Virus record (IMG/VR): IMGVR_UViG_3300046012_000447
Span: 1 to 24,346 of that record
Length of the DNA stretch: 24,346 nt
Source: a virus
Reading direction: 5' to 3' (one strand)
This document shows positions 13,873 to 20,617 of the stretch, one piece after another; within the stretch, counting starts at the first letter, position 1, and each line of letters starts with the position of its first letter. A program made the position numbers and the translations under genes. The notes below the pieces were generated by a model. It was not told the DNA's origin. It made no database searches and saw only the letters and a list, made by a program, of their open reading frames with translations.

Positions 13873-14598
13873 CTATGCTGACGCAACGTAAGCATTGCGC
13901 TCGATCCGATTTCCCACTTGCTGCAAATGCTTTCGCACCTGTTCGCGCCAATGCCGCCGACCCTGCGTTTTAGGGTGCCGTGCAAAATGCCTGTACGCAT
14001 CCGACACACTCACCGGGCCATGACTGCCGGCGAGGAAATCCCGCATGGCTTCCGCCCAAGAGCATTGCGCATCGAGCCCGGCAACCGCGATGAATCGAGC
14101 GAACCGTAACGGGACAAGGGCGCCATCCAGGTTGCTCGCTGCAAGCCGGTCTAAGTCATCCTGCCCATAGGCGCAAAGCACGCTAGGAGCGCCGCCATTA
14201 TGCTTCGCCCGCGTGCCGTCCGCATGATGAAAGAAGAGCCGGCCGCGCAGGAATAGCAAACCGGTTGCGCGCTCCCATACGTAATTATGGAAAACGTCGG
14301 TTTCCGTCCGGGCAAACATCAAAGCGGTGCCGTGATTATGCGCGACCATTTTGCGAAGCCAGCTAGTCGGATCATCGTAGGGAAAATTCAACCATACGCG
14401 GCCGTGCCAATTGATCGCGAGCCCGTCCGCATCGCTTTCCGCATTGTGCTCCCATGCGGTGAACCACGGTCGCGGTGCTGGCGCTGCGCAAGGGTCCAAG
14501 TCGAAACTTTGCCAGCCGCCTAGCGCGTCGATGATCGGCTGCGGTGTGAGCCAGGTTGTCGAGATTGCCGCCGCGCTTTGATGCCCACCCATGCTCAT
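13873..14598 (-). CDS. DNA N6-adenine methyltransferase (phage Dam family)
   Basis: A 241-residue methyltransferase of the phage Dam type, which transfers methyl from S-adenosylmethionine to adenine in DNA. Visible are WLTPQPIIDALGGW, the FDLDPCAAP motif (about 32-40), DGLAINWHGRVWLNFPYDDP (catalytic motif NFPY at 71-74, where NPPY or DPPY is usual) and FARTETDVFHNYVWERATG with LRGRLFFHHADGT. Residues from about 185 form an extra C-terminal helical domain with SVSDAYRHFARHPK. It could protect phage DNA from restriction or regulate transcription. The start overlaps the upstream stop (TGAGCATG region, four bases). Confidence 0.85.
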   Translation of the reverse strand: MSMGGHQSAAAISTTWLTPQPIIDALGGWQSFDLDPCAAPAPRPWFTAWEHNAESDADGLAINWHGRVWLNFPYDDPTSWLRKMVAHNHGTALMFARTETDVFHNYVWERATGLLFLRGRLFFHHADGTRAKHNGGAPSVLCAYGQDDLDRLAASNLDGALVPLRFARFIAVAGLDAQCSWAEAMRDFLAGSHGPVSVSDAYRHFARHPKTQGRRHWREQVRKHLQQVGNRIERNAYVASA

Positions 14599-14966
14599 TT
14601 TAGTATTTCCGAAAGTGGATCGATCACAATTATTCGCGTATTGCGCGGAACGCCTATCCGGATAAGCCGGCTTGGTTGTTGCTGTATAGCATCCATAGCC
14701 TCGCGCTGATGGTCGAATAATTTAAGCTCGACCTTACGATAATAGCGCCACGCACCGCCGCGCGACTGAAGCCGAAAAAGCTCCGGATTGTCGAAACCGC
14801 CTTGCGCGTGAAATTCGACTTTCGTTATCCGCTCTTTCCGTTCCTTCTGCATTGCGTTCGTTTCCTTTGGACAGGCCGGGCCATCGCAGCACGCGCCGGC
14901 CGGGTTGGGAGCGTCACACACCGCGCAGCGCGCCGGCTCGGGATCGCGATCGCGGTTCATCCTCAC
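14595..14966 (-). CDS. Hypothetical protein with N-terminal Cys-rich motif
   Basis: A 123-residue protein beginning at GTG 14966 within junction copy 7; ATG 14960 two codons later is an alternative. The N-terminus has CAVCDAPNPAGACCDGPACP, five cysteines in a compact zinc-ribbon-like cluster, followed by a Lys/Glu-rich helix and a mixed C-terminal half. No family recognised. It directly precedes the adenine methyltransferase and overlaps it by four bases. Confidence 0.65.
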   Translation of the reverse strand: MRMNRDRDPEPARCAVCDAPNPAGACCDGPACPKETNAMQKERKERITKVEFHAQGGFDNPELFRLQSRGGAWRYYRKVELKLFDHQREAMDAIQQQPSRLIRIGVPRNTRIIVIDPLSEILK

Positions 14967-14978
14967 AGGTCATACTCC
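14963..14978 (-). repeat. YDL junction block, copy 7
   Basis: Minus-strand GGAGTATGACCTGTGA. It encodes -LEYDL, stop and the GTG at 14966. Confidence 0.85.
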
Positions 14979-15292
14979 AAAGGCGGGGCGGCTGGCACGC
15001 GTTCCTGAAGCTCTTTAATCAGGTCCGGAATTCCCGCGTCACCCATATCCTCTTCACTGAAGCACGCGCGGATTTCGTCTAGCTCGGCTGAACGATCCCC
15101 AAGCCATTCGAGCGCCCTTTCCGGCTTATTCTTCAGCCCGTCCGGTGCGTAATGATCCAGGCCATCGCATAGCGTGGCGTATGGCTCCACAACTTCCTCT
15201 TCCAAAGCGACAAGCGCTAGGATTTCGTCGGCGAATTCGCAGCCCTGCAAGCGCAAGCCTTCTGCGAATTCCTGAAGGTTAAGCGGCTTCAC
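14963..15292 (-). CDS. Hypothetical acidic helical protein
   Basis: A 109-residue, strongly acidic and mainly helical protein (EFADEILALVALEEEVVEPY, RALEWLGDRSAELDEI). No domain recognised; such acidic phage proteins sometimes act as DNA mimics or inhibitors, but nothing specific supports that here. GTG 15292 overlaps the upstream stop as GTGA. It ends -LEYDL at junction copy 7. Confidence 0.65.
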   Translation of the reverse strand: MKPLNLQEFAEGLRLQGCEFADEILALVALEEEVVEPYATLCDGLDHYAPDGLKNKPERALEWLGDRSAELDEIRACFSEEDMGDAGIPDLIKELQERVPAAPPLEYDL

Positions 15293-15759
15293 CGTTCATA
15301 ATCCGGAACAACGCGCGGCCCGTCTTCCTCGCCTAGCGACCATGCCGATTGCCACGGGATATTGCGAAAGGCGAAGCTTTCACAATAGCGCGAAACTACC
15401 CGGTAAACCGGCACCCAATTTTGACCGTTCGCGAGCGGATCAAAGCGGATAAGATCGAAGCGCATGGCGTCATGAATTATCCGCTCCTGCTCTGGCGTCC
15501 ACCGCTTTGCATAACGTCGGTTGCGCAACACCTTCAAGCCGCCTTCGTGAAGCTCGCCCGTCGCGGTCGGATGATGCTTTGCAATCAAGTGTTCCGCAGC
15601 ATTGATTTCCCCGACGGTGACGCGTGGCGCCGTTTGACCTACGCTGTAGCCCCGGGACTTGCGATCCCATGCGTTGAGCGCTTTGCGAATCCCGATGATA
15701 TTGCTTCGCGTGATTTTGCCGGACGTGATAGCGTCCAAATGCTTTTGAAACGTGCCCAT
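15289..15759 (-). CDS. Conserved phage hypothetical protein
   Basis: A 156-residue protein of a recurring but unnamed phage family: TFQKHLDAITSGKITRSNII and IRKALNAWDRKSRGYSVG at the start, EINAAEHLIAKHHP in the middle, GELHEGGLKVLRNRRYAKRW, then WVPVYRVVSRYCESFAFRN and PWQSAWSLGEEDGPRVVP at the end. These segments are remembered from other phage genomes; function unknown. ATG 15759 overlaps the upstream stop as TAATG. Confidence 0.75.
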   Translation of the reverse strand: MGTFQKHLDAITSGKITRSNIIGIRKALNAWDRKSRGYSVGQTAPRVTVGEINAAEHLIAKHHPTATGELHEGGLKVLRNRRYAKRWTPEQERIIHDAMRFDLIRFDPLANGQNWVPVYRVVSRYCESFAFRNIPWQSAWSLGEEDGPRVVPDYER

Positions 15760-15977
15760 TATTCAGCGCTCCAATTAATGCCATCTGCTCGCAAATGCTC
15801 GGCCAGGGTCGCAAGCTGCCACGGCTCGACAATGTAGCCGACGCGATCACATAGCGGCCGAAGCTCTGTCGGCTCTTCCTCGAAAAACCCATGAAGGGAC
15901 GATTCCCCGCAGTCGGTTAGCGGGCACGCCCATGCGCCACCCATCGGCGCTCGGATGATTTCAACGTCGGCGCTCAC
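15759..15977 (-). CDS. Hypothetical protein
   Basis: Unrecognised 72-residue acidic protein. It has two Cys near the N-terminus (ACPLTDCGESS) and a Glu-rich middle. GTG 15977 overlaps the stop of the cytosine methyltransferase as GTGA and the stop overlaps the next gene as TAATG. Confidence 0.65.
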   Translation of the reverse strand: MSADVEIIRAPMGGAWACPLTDCGESSLHGFFEEEPTELRPLCDRVGYIVEPWQLATLAEHLRADGINWSAE

Positions 15978-16708
15978 GCTGCGATCCTTTCCATTTCAAG
16001 TGCGAAGCCGCCCCACTGTTCGGCCATGGCGCGTGCCACGCTCGGAAAGAAGCGCGAGCGTTCCTTGCTGCGATCGGCGCCGGGGCTCATGCTGTGCACG
16101 CGATTATCGGGACGCCCGGAAAGCCCTAGCGCGGCTGCGCATTCCTCTTCGCTCGAATAGAGCCCTTTGAGTGCCGGCAACCCGCGAAGCCACAAGCAAG
16201 TGCGCTTGCGTTCGAAATCCCCGAATTGCCACGGCTGAATTGATTGCGTGAATTCCTGATAATTCTGGATGCGCGCCTTTGCGTGTTTGTGCATCACGGG
16301 ATTTTCCACCGCCACGCGCTTAACCGGCGCATTCCACAAATCGGAAAACAGCGCAGCGCCAGCGGTAAGCTTTAGTTGCATCATCGCGCGCTTGGCGTCC
16401 AAATCCATTAGCGGCCACGCGGCGCGCTCTTCGTCGGTGAAATCCTCGCCAAGATTTTTCATTGCGCTAGGATCATCGATCCAGCGGACGCCCGAGTTGC
16501 AGAGCCGCGTGCAAGGCGGATGCGCAACAATAAGCAAATCCCAACCCCATGTAACGACGTCGCGAGCATCGCCGATTATGTGCCGGTTGCTGCCGTCTTC
16601 AGCGCGGCGCAAATCGCATGACCATACATCATGCCCGAGCTTGTCAAATTCGCGCCGGACAGTGCCAGTAAACTCGCAAGCGATGAGGACGCGAAGCGGG
16701 GCGCTCAC
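15974..16708 (-). CDS. DNA cytosine methyltransferase-like protein
   Basis: A 244-residue protein usually annotated as cytosine-specific methyltransferase in phages. The SAM-binding loop is VLIACEFTGTVRREF (about 7-21), followed by CDLRRAEDG, HIIGDARDVV, a catalytic-type AHPPCTRLCNSG (Cys66 in PPC) and VAVENPVMH (Glu135-Asn136-Pro137, equivalent to the ENV motif). Later QPWQFGDFERKRTCLWLRGL resembles the arginine-rich motif VIII. No large target recognition domain is visible, so the sequence specificity is unknown. The GTG start overlaps the upstream stop as GTGA. With the adenine methyltransferase it gives the phage two modification chemistries. Confidence 0.8.
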   Translation of the reverse strand: MSAPLRVLIACEFTGTVRREFDKLGHDVWSCDLRRAEDGSNRHIIGDARDVVTWGWDLLIVAHPPCTRLCNSGVRWIDDPSAMKNLGEDFTDEERAAWPLMDLDAKRAMMQLKLTAGAALFSDLWNAPVKRVAVENPVMHKHAKARIQNYQEFTQSIQPWQFGDFERKRTCLWLRGLPALKGLYSSEEECAAALGLSGRPDNRVHSMSPGADRSKERSRFFPSVARAMAEQWGGFALEMERIAA

Positions 16709-16902
16709 AGAATTTCGCCTTTTGCGGCGGTTGCGTTGATTTCGCGGGCACGGCGGATAAGACCGTCCATTGCCAAATCATTTTCGAGATTGAGCCCTTC
16801 GGCTTCAGTTGTCAGCTTCATCTTGGCAATTTGATGAACCAAAGCACCGCGCAATTTGCTGCGCATCACAGCGCCATCAAGTGAGATTTTCTTATCGGCC
16901 AT
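16705..16902 (-). CDS. Small hypothetical helical protein
   Basis: A 65-residue protein (MADKKISLDGAVMRSKLRGA...). ATG 16902 has GGAG seven bases upstream (GGAGCGACAAAATG), which decides against longer in-frame starts at 16929 and 16986. Basic N-terminal half and Glu-rich C-terminal half, helical; no family recognised. It is the first gene after a 158-base gap and overlaps the cytosine methyltransferase by four bases. Confidence 0.65.
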   Translation of the reverse strand: MADKKISLDGAVMRSKLRGALVHQIAKMKLTTEAEGLNLENDLAMDGLIRRAREINATAAKGEIL

Positions 16903-17060
16903 TTTGTCGCTCCATTGAAAGCGTTTCATCAGGTGCAAGCGGGAAACCGAACGCTCCGGGCTCGCTCCAATCCAGCAAAGAGGCAATTTTGCCGATTGCT
17001 AGCTAGAGGCTTCAGGCTTTCGATTGCCCGCTTGCTGATATGTAACGTAACGTCACCCAC
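16903..17060 (-). promoter_or_regulatory. Gene-free gap with possible internal promoter and operator
   Basis: The gap before 16902 holds TTGACC on the minus strand (overlapping the end of the upstream gene), then a CGTAACGT-type word (plus-strand ACGTAACGTCACC, 17045-17057) and a TACATA box, spaced wider than ideal. It also contains GGCAATTTTGCC and CTAGCTAG palindromes. A secondary leftward promoter under repressor control is possible; the evidence is weak. Confidence 0.3.
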
Positions 17061-17618
17061 CTAAAGGTCAAGCGCTAATTTTTGATAGACTGTCTTATTT
17101 CGGGACACTGATTTTTCCCTACGGTGCCAGCCGGCAAATGATGGAACGTCGCGGCAATTCATCAATGCGCGATGCAAGCGAGGGAATTCATGCCGTCGCA
17201 TATTTTCCGGGACGCCAAGCAATAGCCGCGTGGCGATGTAGGAATGCCCGACCGGTTTTTCCGGAATGATCGTCTTTGCCCATGCAACAAGTGCCTCGAC
17301 CGCTTCCGGTTGCTTTTCAAACGCATCCAGAATTAGCGCCGTGACCTCGCGCGGCGCAACCTGGCCGGCAACGTCATCGAGCGCGCTTAGCTGCTCTTTG
17401 GCCTTGCTCGCGTATTTGCCAAGCTCCAAGAGCCCTGCCGGGTTTTCGATCAGATAAACGAGTTGCGCCACCGAAAGCTTATTGCTTAGGCGAATTGTTT
17501 CCCGGATCCCGTCAAGCTCTGTTGCGCTTCCGTCATGCCGCAACACGCCAAGCTTATCCAGCAAGCGCAATTTAGGAATGGAGATTTTCGCCTTTTCGGA
17601 AATCTCGAAAATGTTCAT
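17061..17618 (-). CDS. Helix-turn-helix protein, putative regulator
   Basis: A 185-residue protein. The N-terminus MNIFEISEKAKISIPKLRLL followed by DKLGVL reads as a MerR/DeoR-like helix-turn-helix. The middle is helical (QLVYLIENPAGLLELGKYAS, EVTALILDAFEKQPEAVEAL) and the C-terminus is basic. A DNA-binding regulator or replication-region accessory protein is likely; no known family. ATGA overlap with the upstream... neighbour at its start (17615-17618). It ends -LALDL followed by TAG, a near-match to the YDL ends but not a junction block. Confidence 0.65.
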   Translation of the reverse strand: MNIFEISEKAKISIPKLRLLDKLGVLRHDGSATELDGIRETIRLSNKLSVAQLVYLIENPAGLLELGKYASKAKEQLSALDDVAGQVAPREVTALILDAFEKQPEAVEALVAWAKTIIPEKPVGHSYIATRLLLGVPENMRRHEFPRLHRALMNCRDVPSFAGWHRREKSVSRNKTVYQKLALDL

Positions 17619-17857
17619 CGTTCGCCCTTTAATCGGTTGTCCAACAAATCATTGCACGCGGCTTGGTGCATCAATGCTTGGCCGAGTTTCCCGCACGCTT
17701 CGGAATAGGTTAAATCCGCATGAATTTCCTTTCCGTAGCGTACTGCGAAATTATCCCGACCGCGTTGCTGAAGCGTGACCATATCGAATTTTAAGCAAAG
17801 TTTATGGCGCGGCTCTGGCGCCGCGTATATCATCGAGTCTGCAAAATAATATCGCAT
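17615..17857 (-). CDS. Hypothetical protein
   Basis: Unrecognised 80-residue protein with an N-terminal strand pattern (MRYYFADSMIYAAPEPRH) and helical C-terminal half (YSEACGKLGQALMHQAACND). ATG 17857 follows the upstream TAA directly (TAAATG) with AGGAG eight to nine bases upstream. The end overlaps the HTH gene by four bases. Confidence 0.65.
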   Translation of the reverse strand: MRYYFADSMIYAAPEPRHKLCLKFDMVTLQQRGRDNFAVRYGKEIHADLTYSEACGKLGQALMHQAACNDLLDNRLKGER

Positions 17858-18049
17858 TTAACGCGCTCCTACGTCTAGTGTGGTTTCGCGGATCATTTGC
17901 GCTGCCCGCTTCCACGTTTGACTCTCGCGCTCGGCTAGCAGCTTGTCGCGCTTCGTTTTGTGCAGCCTATCGGAAAAGGCGCTCGCCTGCCATGCGCAAT
18001 GATCGAAGCTCGCTGCGATATCTTCTAGGCTCTTGGCGGTGTAGGGCAT
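17858..18049 (-). CDS. Hypothetical charged helical protein
   Basis: Unrecognised 63-residue protein, Lys/Arg/Glu-rich and helical throughout (RLHKTKRDKLLAERESQTWK). ATG 18049 overlaps the upstream stop as TAATG, so it is translationally coupled. No motif seen. Confidence 0.65.
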   Translation of the reverse strand: MPYTAKSLEDIAASFDHCAWQASAFSDRLHKTKRDKLLAERESQTWKRAAQMIRETTLDVGAR

Positions 18050-18939
18050 TAGTCCGACTCCGCTTTGATTTCATACGTGAACGGAAAATCAGCGAAGGGG
18101 AAAGCTTGCACAAACTCCGCTGATAGCGGCTTGCGCCATCCGAACGAAAACTTGCCCGTGTGAGGATAGTAGATCACATTAGCAGTGTTAAATCCGCGAT
18201 CCATAAGCCATAAAAAGCCATTTCGCTTAACGGTCGCGTTTTTGATTGTGCTGTCATACTCGGCGATAATGCGCGCTCGCTCCGCTGCAATACGCTTTTT
18301 CCCTCGCTCCGTATTCCCGTAAATTTGCGCTTCTGTATAGCGCTGCATAAGGTCGGCGCGTTCTTTGTCGGAAAGGGGCGCACGGGTCGCGTGTGGCTTG
18401 TCTTCGCTAATCGCCCGAAGCCGCAATAGGCGCAAATCTTCGGGTTTCAAATATTCCGAATCTAGGCAACGGTCACAGAATTTAGGCGCGTCTTTTTTAG
18501 GATACTGCGCACCACAATATCCGCACCCGAGAGTCCCGCTTCGAAGCTCTCGCATTTCGGCGCTTATGTCGAGATAATGCCCTCGGCGAATATTGAGCGG
18601 CGCCCAATTGTTGCCCTGCATCCGCGCGGCGCCTGAAATCCGTGCAGTTTCCACCCAATCGAAAACGCGCAACCCTTTGTCGCTTATCCCGTCGATCGGT
18701 GCTGTATTCCACTGGTTTTCGAATAGGTGCGCAGTTTCAAGCTCGATGGTTTCCCCATCTAGCTCGCTGGCATGATCGCTGTAATTGCTGGCCGCATCCA
18801 TACAATTGCTTGGCGTCCCGGAAAATATGCGACGTCCGCGACCGGGAGTTGCCAGAAGCTCCGCACGGAGTTTCGCATACGCGGCCGCATCTTCGGGATT
18901 GTCAGTATCGAAACGATAAAAATGAATTGTCGTTTTCAT
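18049..18939 (-). CDS. Hypothetical protein with central zinc ribbon
   Basis: A protein of about 296 residues of unknown function. A C-x2-C ... C-x2-C ribbon (GCGYCGAQYPKKDAPKFCDRC) in the middle indicates a structural zinc. It is preceded by an alpha/beta region with NTAPIDGISDKGLRVFDWVE and followed by basic helices and an aromatic C-terminus. Two starts compete: ATG 18939 (MKTTIHFYRFDT) with AGGAG eight bases upstream, and ATG 18978, which overlaps the upstream stop as TAATG and has GGGGA. The first is chosen for its stronger ribosome site and natural N-terminus; the alternative adds 13 residues. Confidence 0.7.
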   Translation of the reverse strand: MKTTIHFYRFDTDNPEDAAAYAKLRAELLATPGRGRRIFSGTPSNCMDAASNYSDHASELDGETIELETAHLFENQWNTAPIDGISDKGLRVFDWVETARISGAARMQGNNWAPLNIRRGHYLDISAEMRELRSGTLGCGYCGAQYPKKDAPKFCDRCLDSEYLKPEDLRLLRLRAISEDKPHATRAPLSDKERADLMQRYTEAQIYGNTERGKKRIAAERARIIAEYDSTIKNATVKRNGFLWLMDRGFNTANVIYYPHTGKFSFGWRKPLSAEFVQAFPFADFPFTYEIKAESD

Positions 18940-18977
18940 GCCCTGGACTCCTGTGGCGTTGCCGGCAAAGACGGTCA

Positions 18978-19181
18978 TTAGAATCGTTCCCCATAAACTG
19001 CGACTTGCATCGCGCGGAAAAGATTAAACACAGCGAGCCCGGCAGCGGCGAGTAATGCGAGATGCAAGCCCATGTAGCCGTCAGTTAGTGCTGCGCCATT
19101 TTCGTCGCGCTGGATCAGGATAAACCCGAAAACAAACAGCGCGGAAAATGCGTTGACAATGTGCGCCCAAAATTTGCTCAT
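18978..19181 (-). CDS. Small membrane protein, two segments
   Basis: A 67-residue protein with hydrophobic segments at about 7-23 (IVNAFSALFVFGFILI) and 37-57 (MGLHLALLAAAGLAVFNLF), joined by a charged loop. An early-expressed phage inner-membrane protein; superinfection exclusion is one known role for such proteins but nothing proves it here. ATG 19181 overlaps the upstream stop as ATGA. Confidence 0.65.
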   Translation of the reverse strand: MSKFWAHIVNAFSALFVFGFILIQRDENGAALTDGYMGLHLALLAAAGLAVFNLFRAMQVAVYGERF

Positions 19182-19405
19182 GAAAAATACTCCCCTAGCA
19201 CCATATCGGCAATCGTGCCGCGCTTGGCGTCTGTGACGTCTTTAGAGACTTCATCCAGCGCGGCGATATTCTCGCGCATCGCGCTTTCATCATCTCCCGG
19301 CTGGATATAGATTTGTTGCCCATTAGGCGCGCGGACGATCATCCCAACCCGTAACAGTTGGAAGGAATAGTCACCACCGATAGGCTCAAAATCCGCGCGG
19401 CTCAT
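19178..19405 (-). CDS. Hypothetical protein
   Basis: Unrecognised 75-residue acidic protein with a beta-like N-terminal half (YSFQLLRVGMIVRAPNGQQI) and helical C-terminal half. It overlaps both neighbours by four bases (ATGA), and GGGGAG near its 3' end serves the next gene. Confidence 0.65.
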   Translation of the reverse strand: MSRADFEPIGGDYSFQLLRVGMIVRAPNGQQIYIQPGDDESAMRENIAALDEVSKDVTDAKRGTIADMVLGEYFS

Positions 19406-19698
19406 TCCGCTGACTCACGCTCAAATGATTCATGGGTCATTCCAATGACGTCGAGCACGTCACCGCCACCCTCTGCGATCCGCAAGCGCTGCGAATAATT
19501 GTCTTCGCCATCGCGCGGCATCCGGAATGCATGAGAATAAAATTCGTCGGAGTCACAATCCATTCGCTGCCGCTCCCATTCGGCGCAAGCTCCCGCGATG
19601 ATTTCGCGCATCTCGCTTTCGTTTTCCGCCGAGTGATATTCTTGCGAATTCGGCATAAAATCCGCGTCACCGATTGCGATGCAAAAATAATGGGTCAT
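19402..19698 (-). CDS. Hypothetical acidic protein, first gene of the leftward operon
   Basis: Unrecognised 98-residue acidic protein (MTHYFCIAIGDADFMPNSQE, helical SEMREIIAGACAEWERQ). ATG 19698 has an ideal ribosome site, CGGAG with GGAG eight bases upstream, about 35 bases past the predicted promoter. As the first leftward gene it should be among the earliest expressed; such proteins are often host takeover or anti-defence factors, which is inference only. Confidence 0.7.
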   Translation of the reverse strand: MTHYFCIAIGDADFMPNSQEYHSAENESEMREIIAGACAEWERQRMDCDSDEFYSHAFRMPRDGEDNYSQRLRIAEGGGDVLDVIGMTHESFERESAE

Positions 19699-19724
19699 GG
19701 CTTTAGCTCCGTTGAAAGCTGGAA

Positions 19725-19865
19725 ACTATGGAAACTGTATATCCGGTCATATCCGGGATTGTCAAATTCTTTTTTCATCCCACTATGAAACAGGCAAATT
19801 CGGCTGAAACACTCGGGAACTGTGGAAACGTCAAATTCATTCATTCCCTAGAGCACTGCGGAAAC
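19725..19865 (+). repeat. Four iterated 10-11 bp repeats (operator or iteron-like)
   Basis: Plus-strand copies: ACTATGGAAAC 19725-19735, ACTATGAAAC 19782-19791 (one G short), ACTGTGGAAAC 19819-19829 and ACTGCGGAAAC 19855-19865. Start-to-start distances are 57, 37 and 36 bases. One copy overlaps the predicted -10 element of the leftward promoter, so repressor binding there would shut it off; origin iterons are the alternative. Confidence 0.6.
19736..19765 (-). promoter_or_regulatory. Leftward early promoter, sigma70-type
   Basis: Minus-strand TTGACA (19760-19765) and TATACA (19736-19741), spacer 18; GATATA or ATATAC would give 16-17. A perfect -35 box and its location upstream of the first leftward gene make it the probable main promoter of the early operon. 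Confidence 0.7.
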
Positions 19866-19923
19866 TATCAGCCTAAAGCGCGGACACGCGAATCATGTTC
19901 GCCCTACAAGATCGCTCACGCTG

Positions 19924-19951
19924 CGCTGCGCTCCTATCGTCGCTACGCTCC
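19924..19951. repeat. GC-rich direct repeat
   Basis: CGCTGCGCTCC at 19924-19934 and CGCTACGCTCC at 19941-19951, 17 bases apart, differing at one base, next to a further GCTCACGCTGCG stretch. Resembles low-complexity repeats seen between genes in many proteobacteria. Confidence 0.4.
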
Positions 19952-20072
19952 GCCTTTCGCTTAATCGAGACACTAAAAAATAATCGAGCATTCGAAAATT
20001 CTTCAATGTCAAAATTCGGCCTGGCTGATTCCCGTTACTGCGTGGCCTTAATGATATTCACCCGCGCCCGGA

Positions 20073-20246
20073 TTATCGGACCAGCCGAACGATCGGTGAT
20101 GAATTCTCATATGCCGGTGGATAATTGCGGCGATCGATGATCGGGAGATGACAGCGAGCCGCGCAGCACCATCTGCGCACCATCGCCTTATTGCGAGCGA
20201 TCCGGGATTGCTGCCCGTATTCGATCCAGTCTGCGAGCTGTGTCAT
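20073..20246 (-). CDS. Small hypothetical basic protein
   Basis: A 57-residue ORF starting MTQLADWIEYGQQSRIARNK. ATG 20246 has AAAGGA six to eight bases upstream, better than the in-frame start at 20291. Basic, with CCAARCH possibly binding a metal. It stands alone between the control-region repeats; a small regulator is possible, but coding status is unsure. Confidence 0.45.
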   Translation of the reverse strand: MTQLADWIEYGQQSRIARNKAMVRRWCCAARCHLPIIDRRNYPPAYENSSPIVRLVR

Positions 20247-20617
20247 TTGAATTCCTTTCGATCCTCGTGATAGCAGCGCAATCCTTACCAATTCCTTAAA
20301 GCCCGTTCAATAAATATAACGTAACGTAACGACATTCGGGCGCGATCGATCAACCAAACGTTACGATCTTCTTAATGATATTACTTAACGTCATATTAAT
20401 TATGAAATAGGGGTGGGTGTCCGGTACCTGTGAAGAATTCTTGCCCATAGGGGGGCGCCCTTCTTTTCGTGGGCAGGGATGCCGGGCCGGGTGGATGCGC
20501 GAGATATATACCAAATTCCCCGACCCTCACCTTACGTAACATATCTCCAATCATTGACATTCCTCGCAACGAAGCGCACATCCTCACGCCTCGCCTGGGG
20601 ATATATGGAGCATTTTC
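20247..20617. other. Non-coding control region, right part
   Basis: About 370 AT-rich bases separating the leftward and rightward operons. They carry the CGTAACGT cluster and TTGACA at 20554-20559, possibly the -35 of the rightward operon (no good -10 seen). A minus-strand ORF at 20396-20554 has a ribosome site but overlaps nothing coding-like and is not called. Confidence 0.5.
20319..20540. repeat. Cluster of CGTAACGT-type words
   Basis: ACGTAACG occurs as two overlapping copies at 20319-20331; a reverse copy AACGTTACG lies at 20357-20365; TTAACGTCA follows at about 20385-20393; TTACGTAAC sits at about 20532-20540. A further copy lies at 17045-17053. The spacing suits binding sites of a dimeric regulator. 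Confidence 0.5.

Larger units (their letters stand above)
19699..20072. other. Non-coding control region, left part
   Basis: No convincing gene in 374 bases. It holds the leftward promoter, the ACTRYGGAAAC repeats, a GC-rich direct repeat at 19924-19951 and TAATCGAG twice (19962-19969, 19981-19988). It may also contain a replication origin. Confidence 0.5.
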
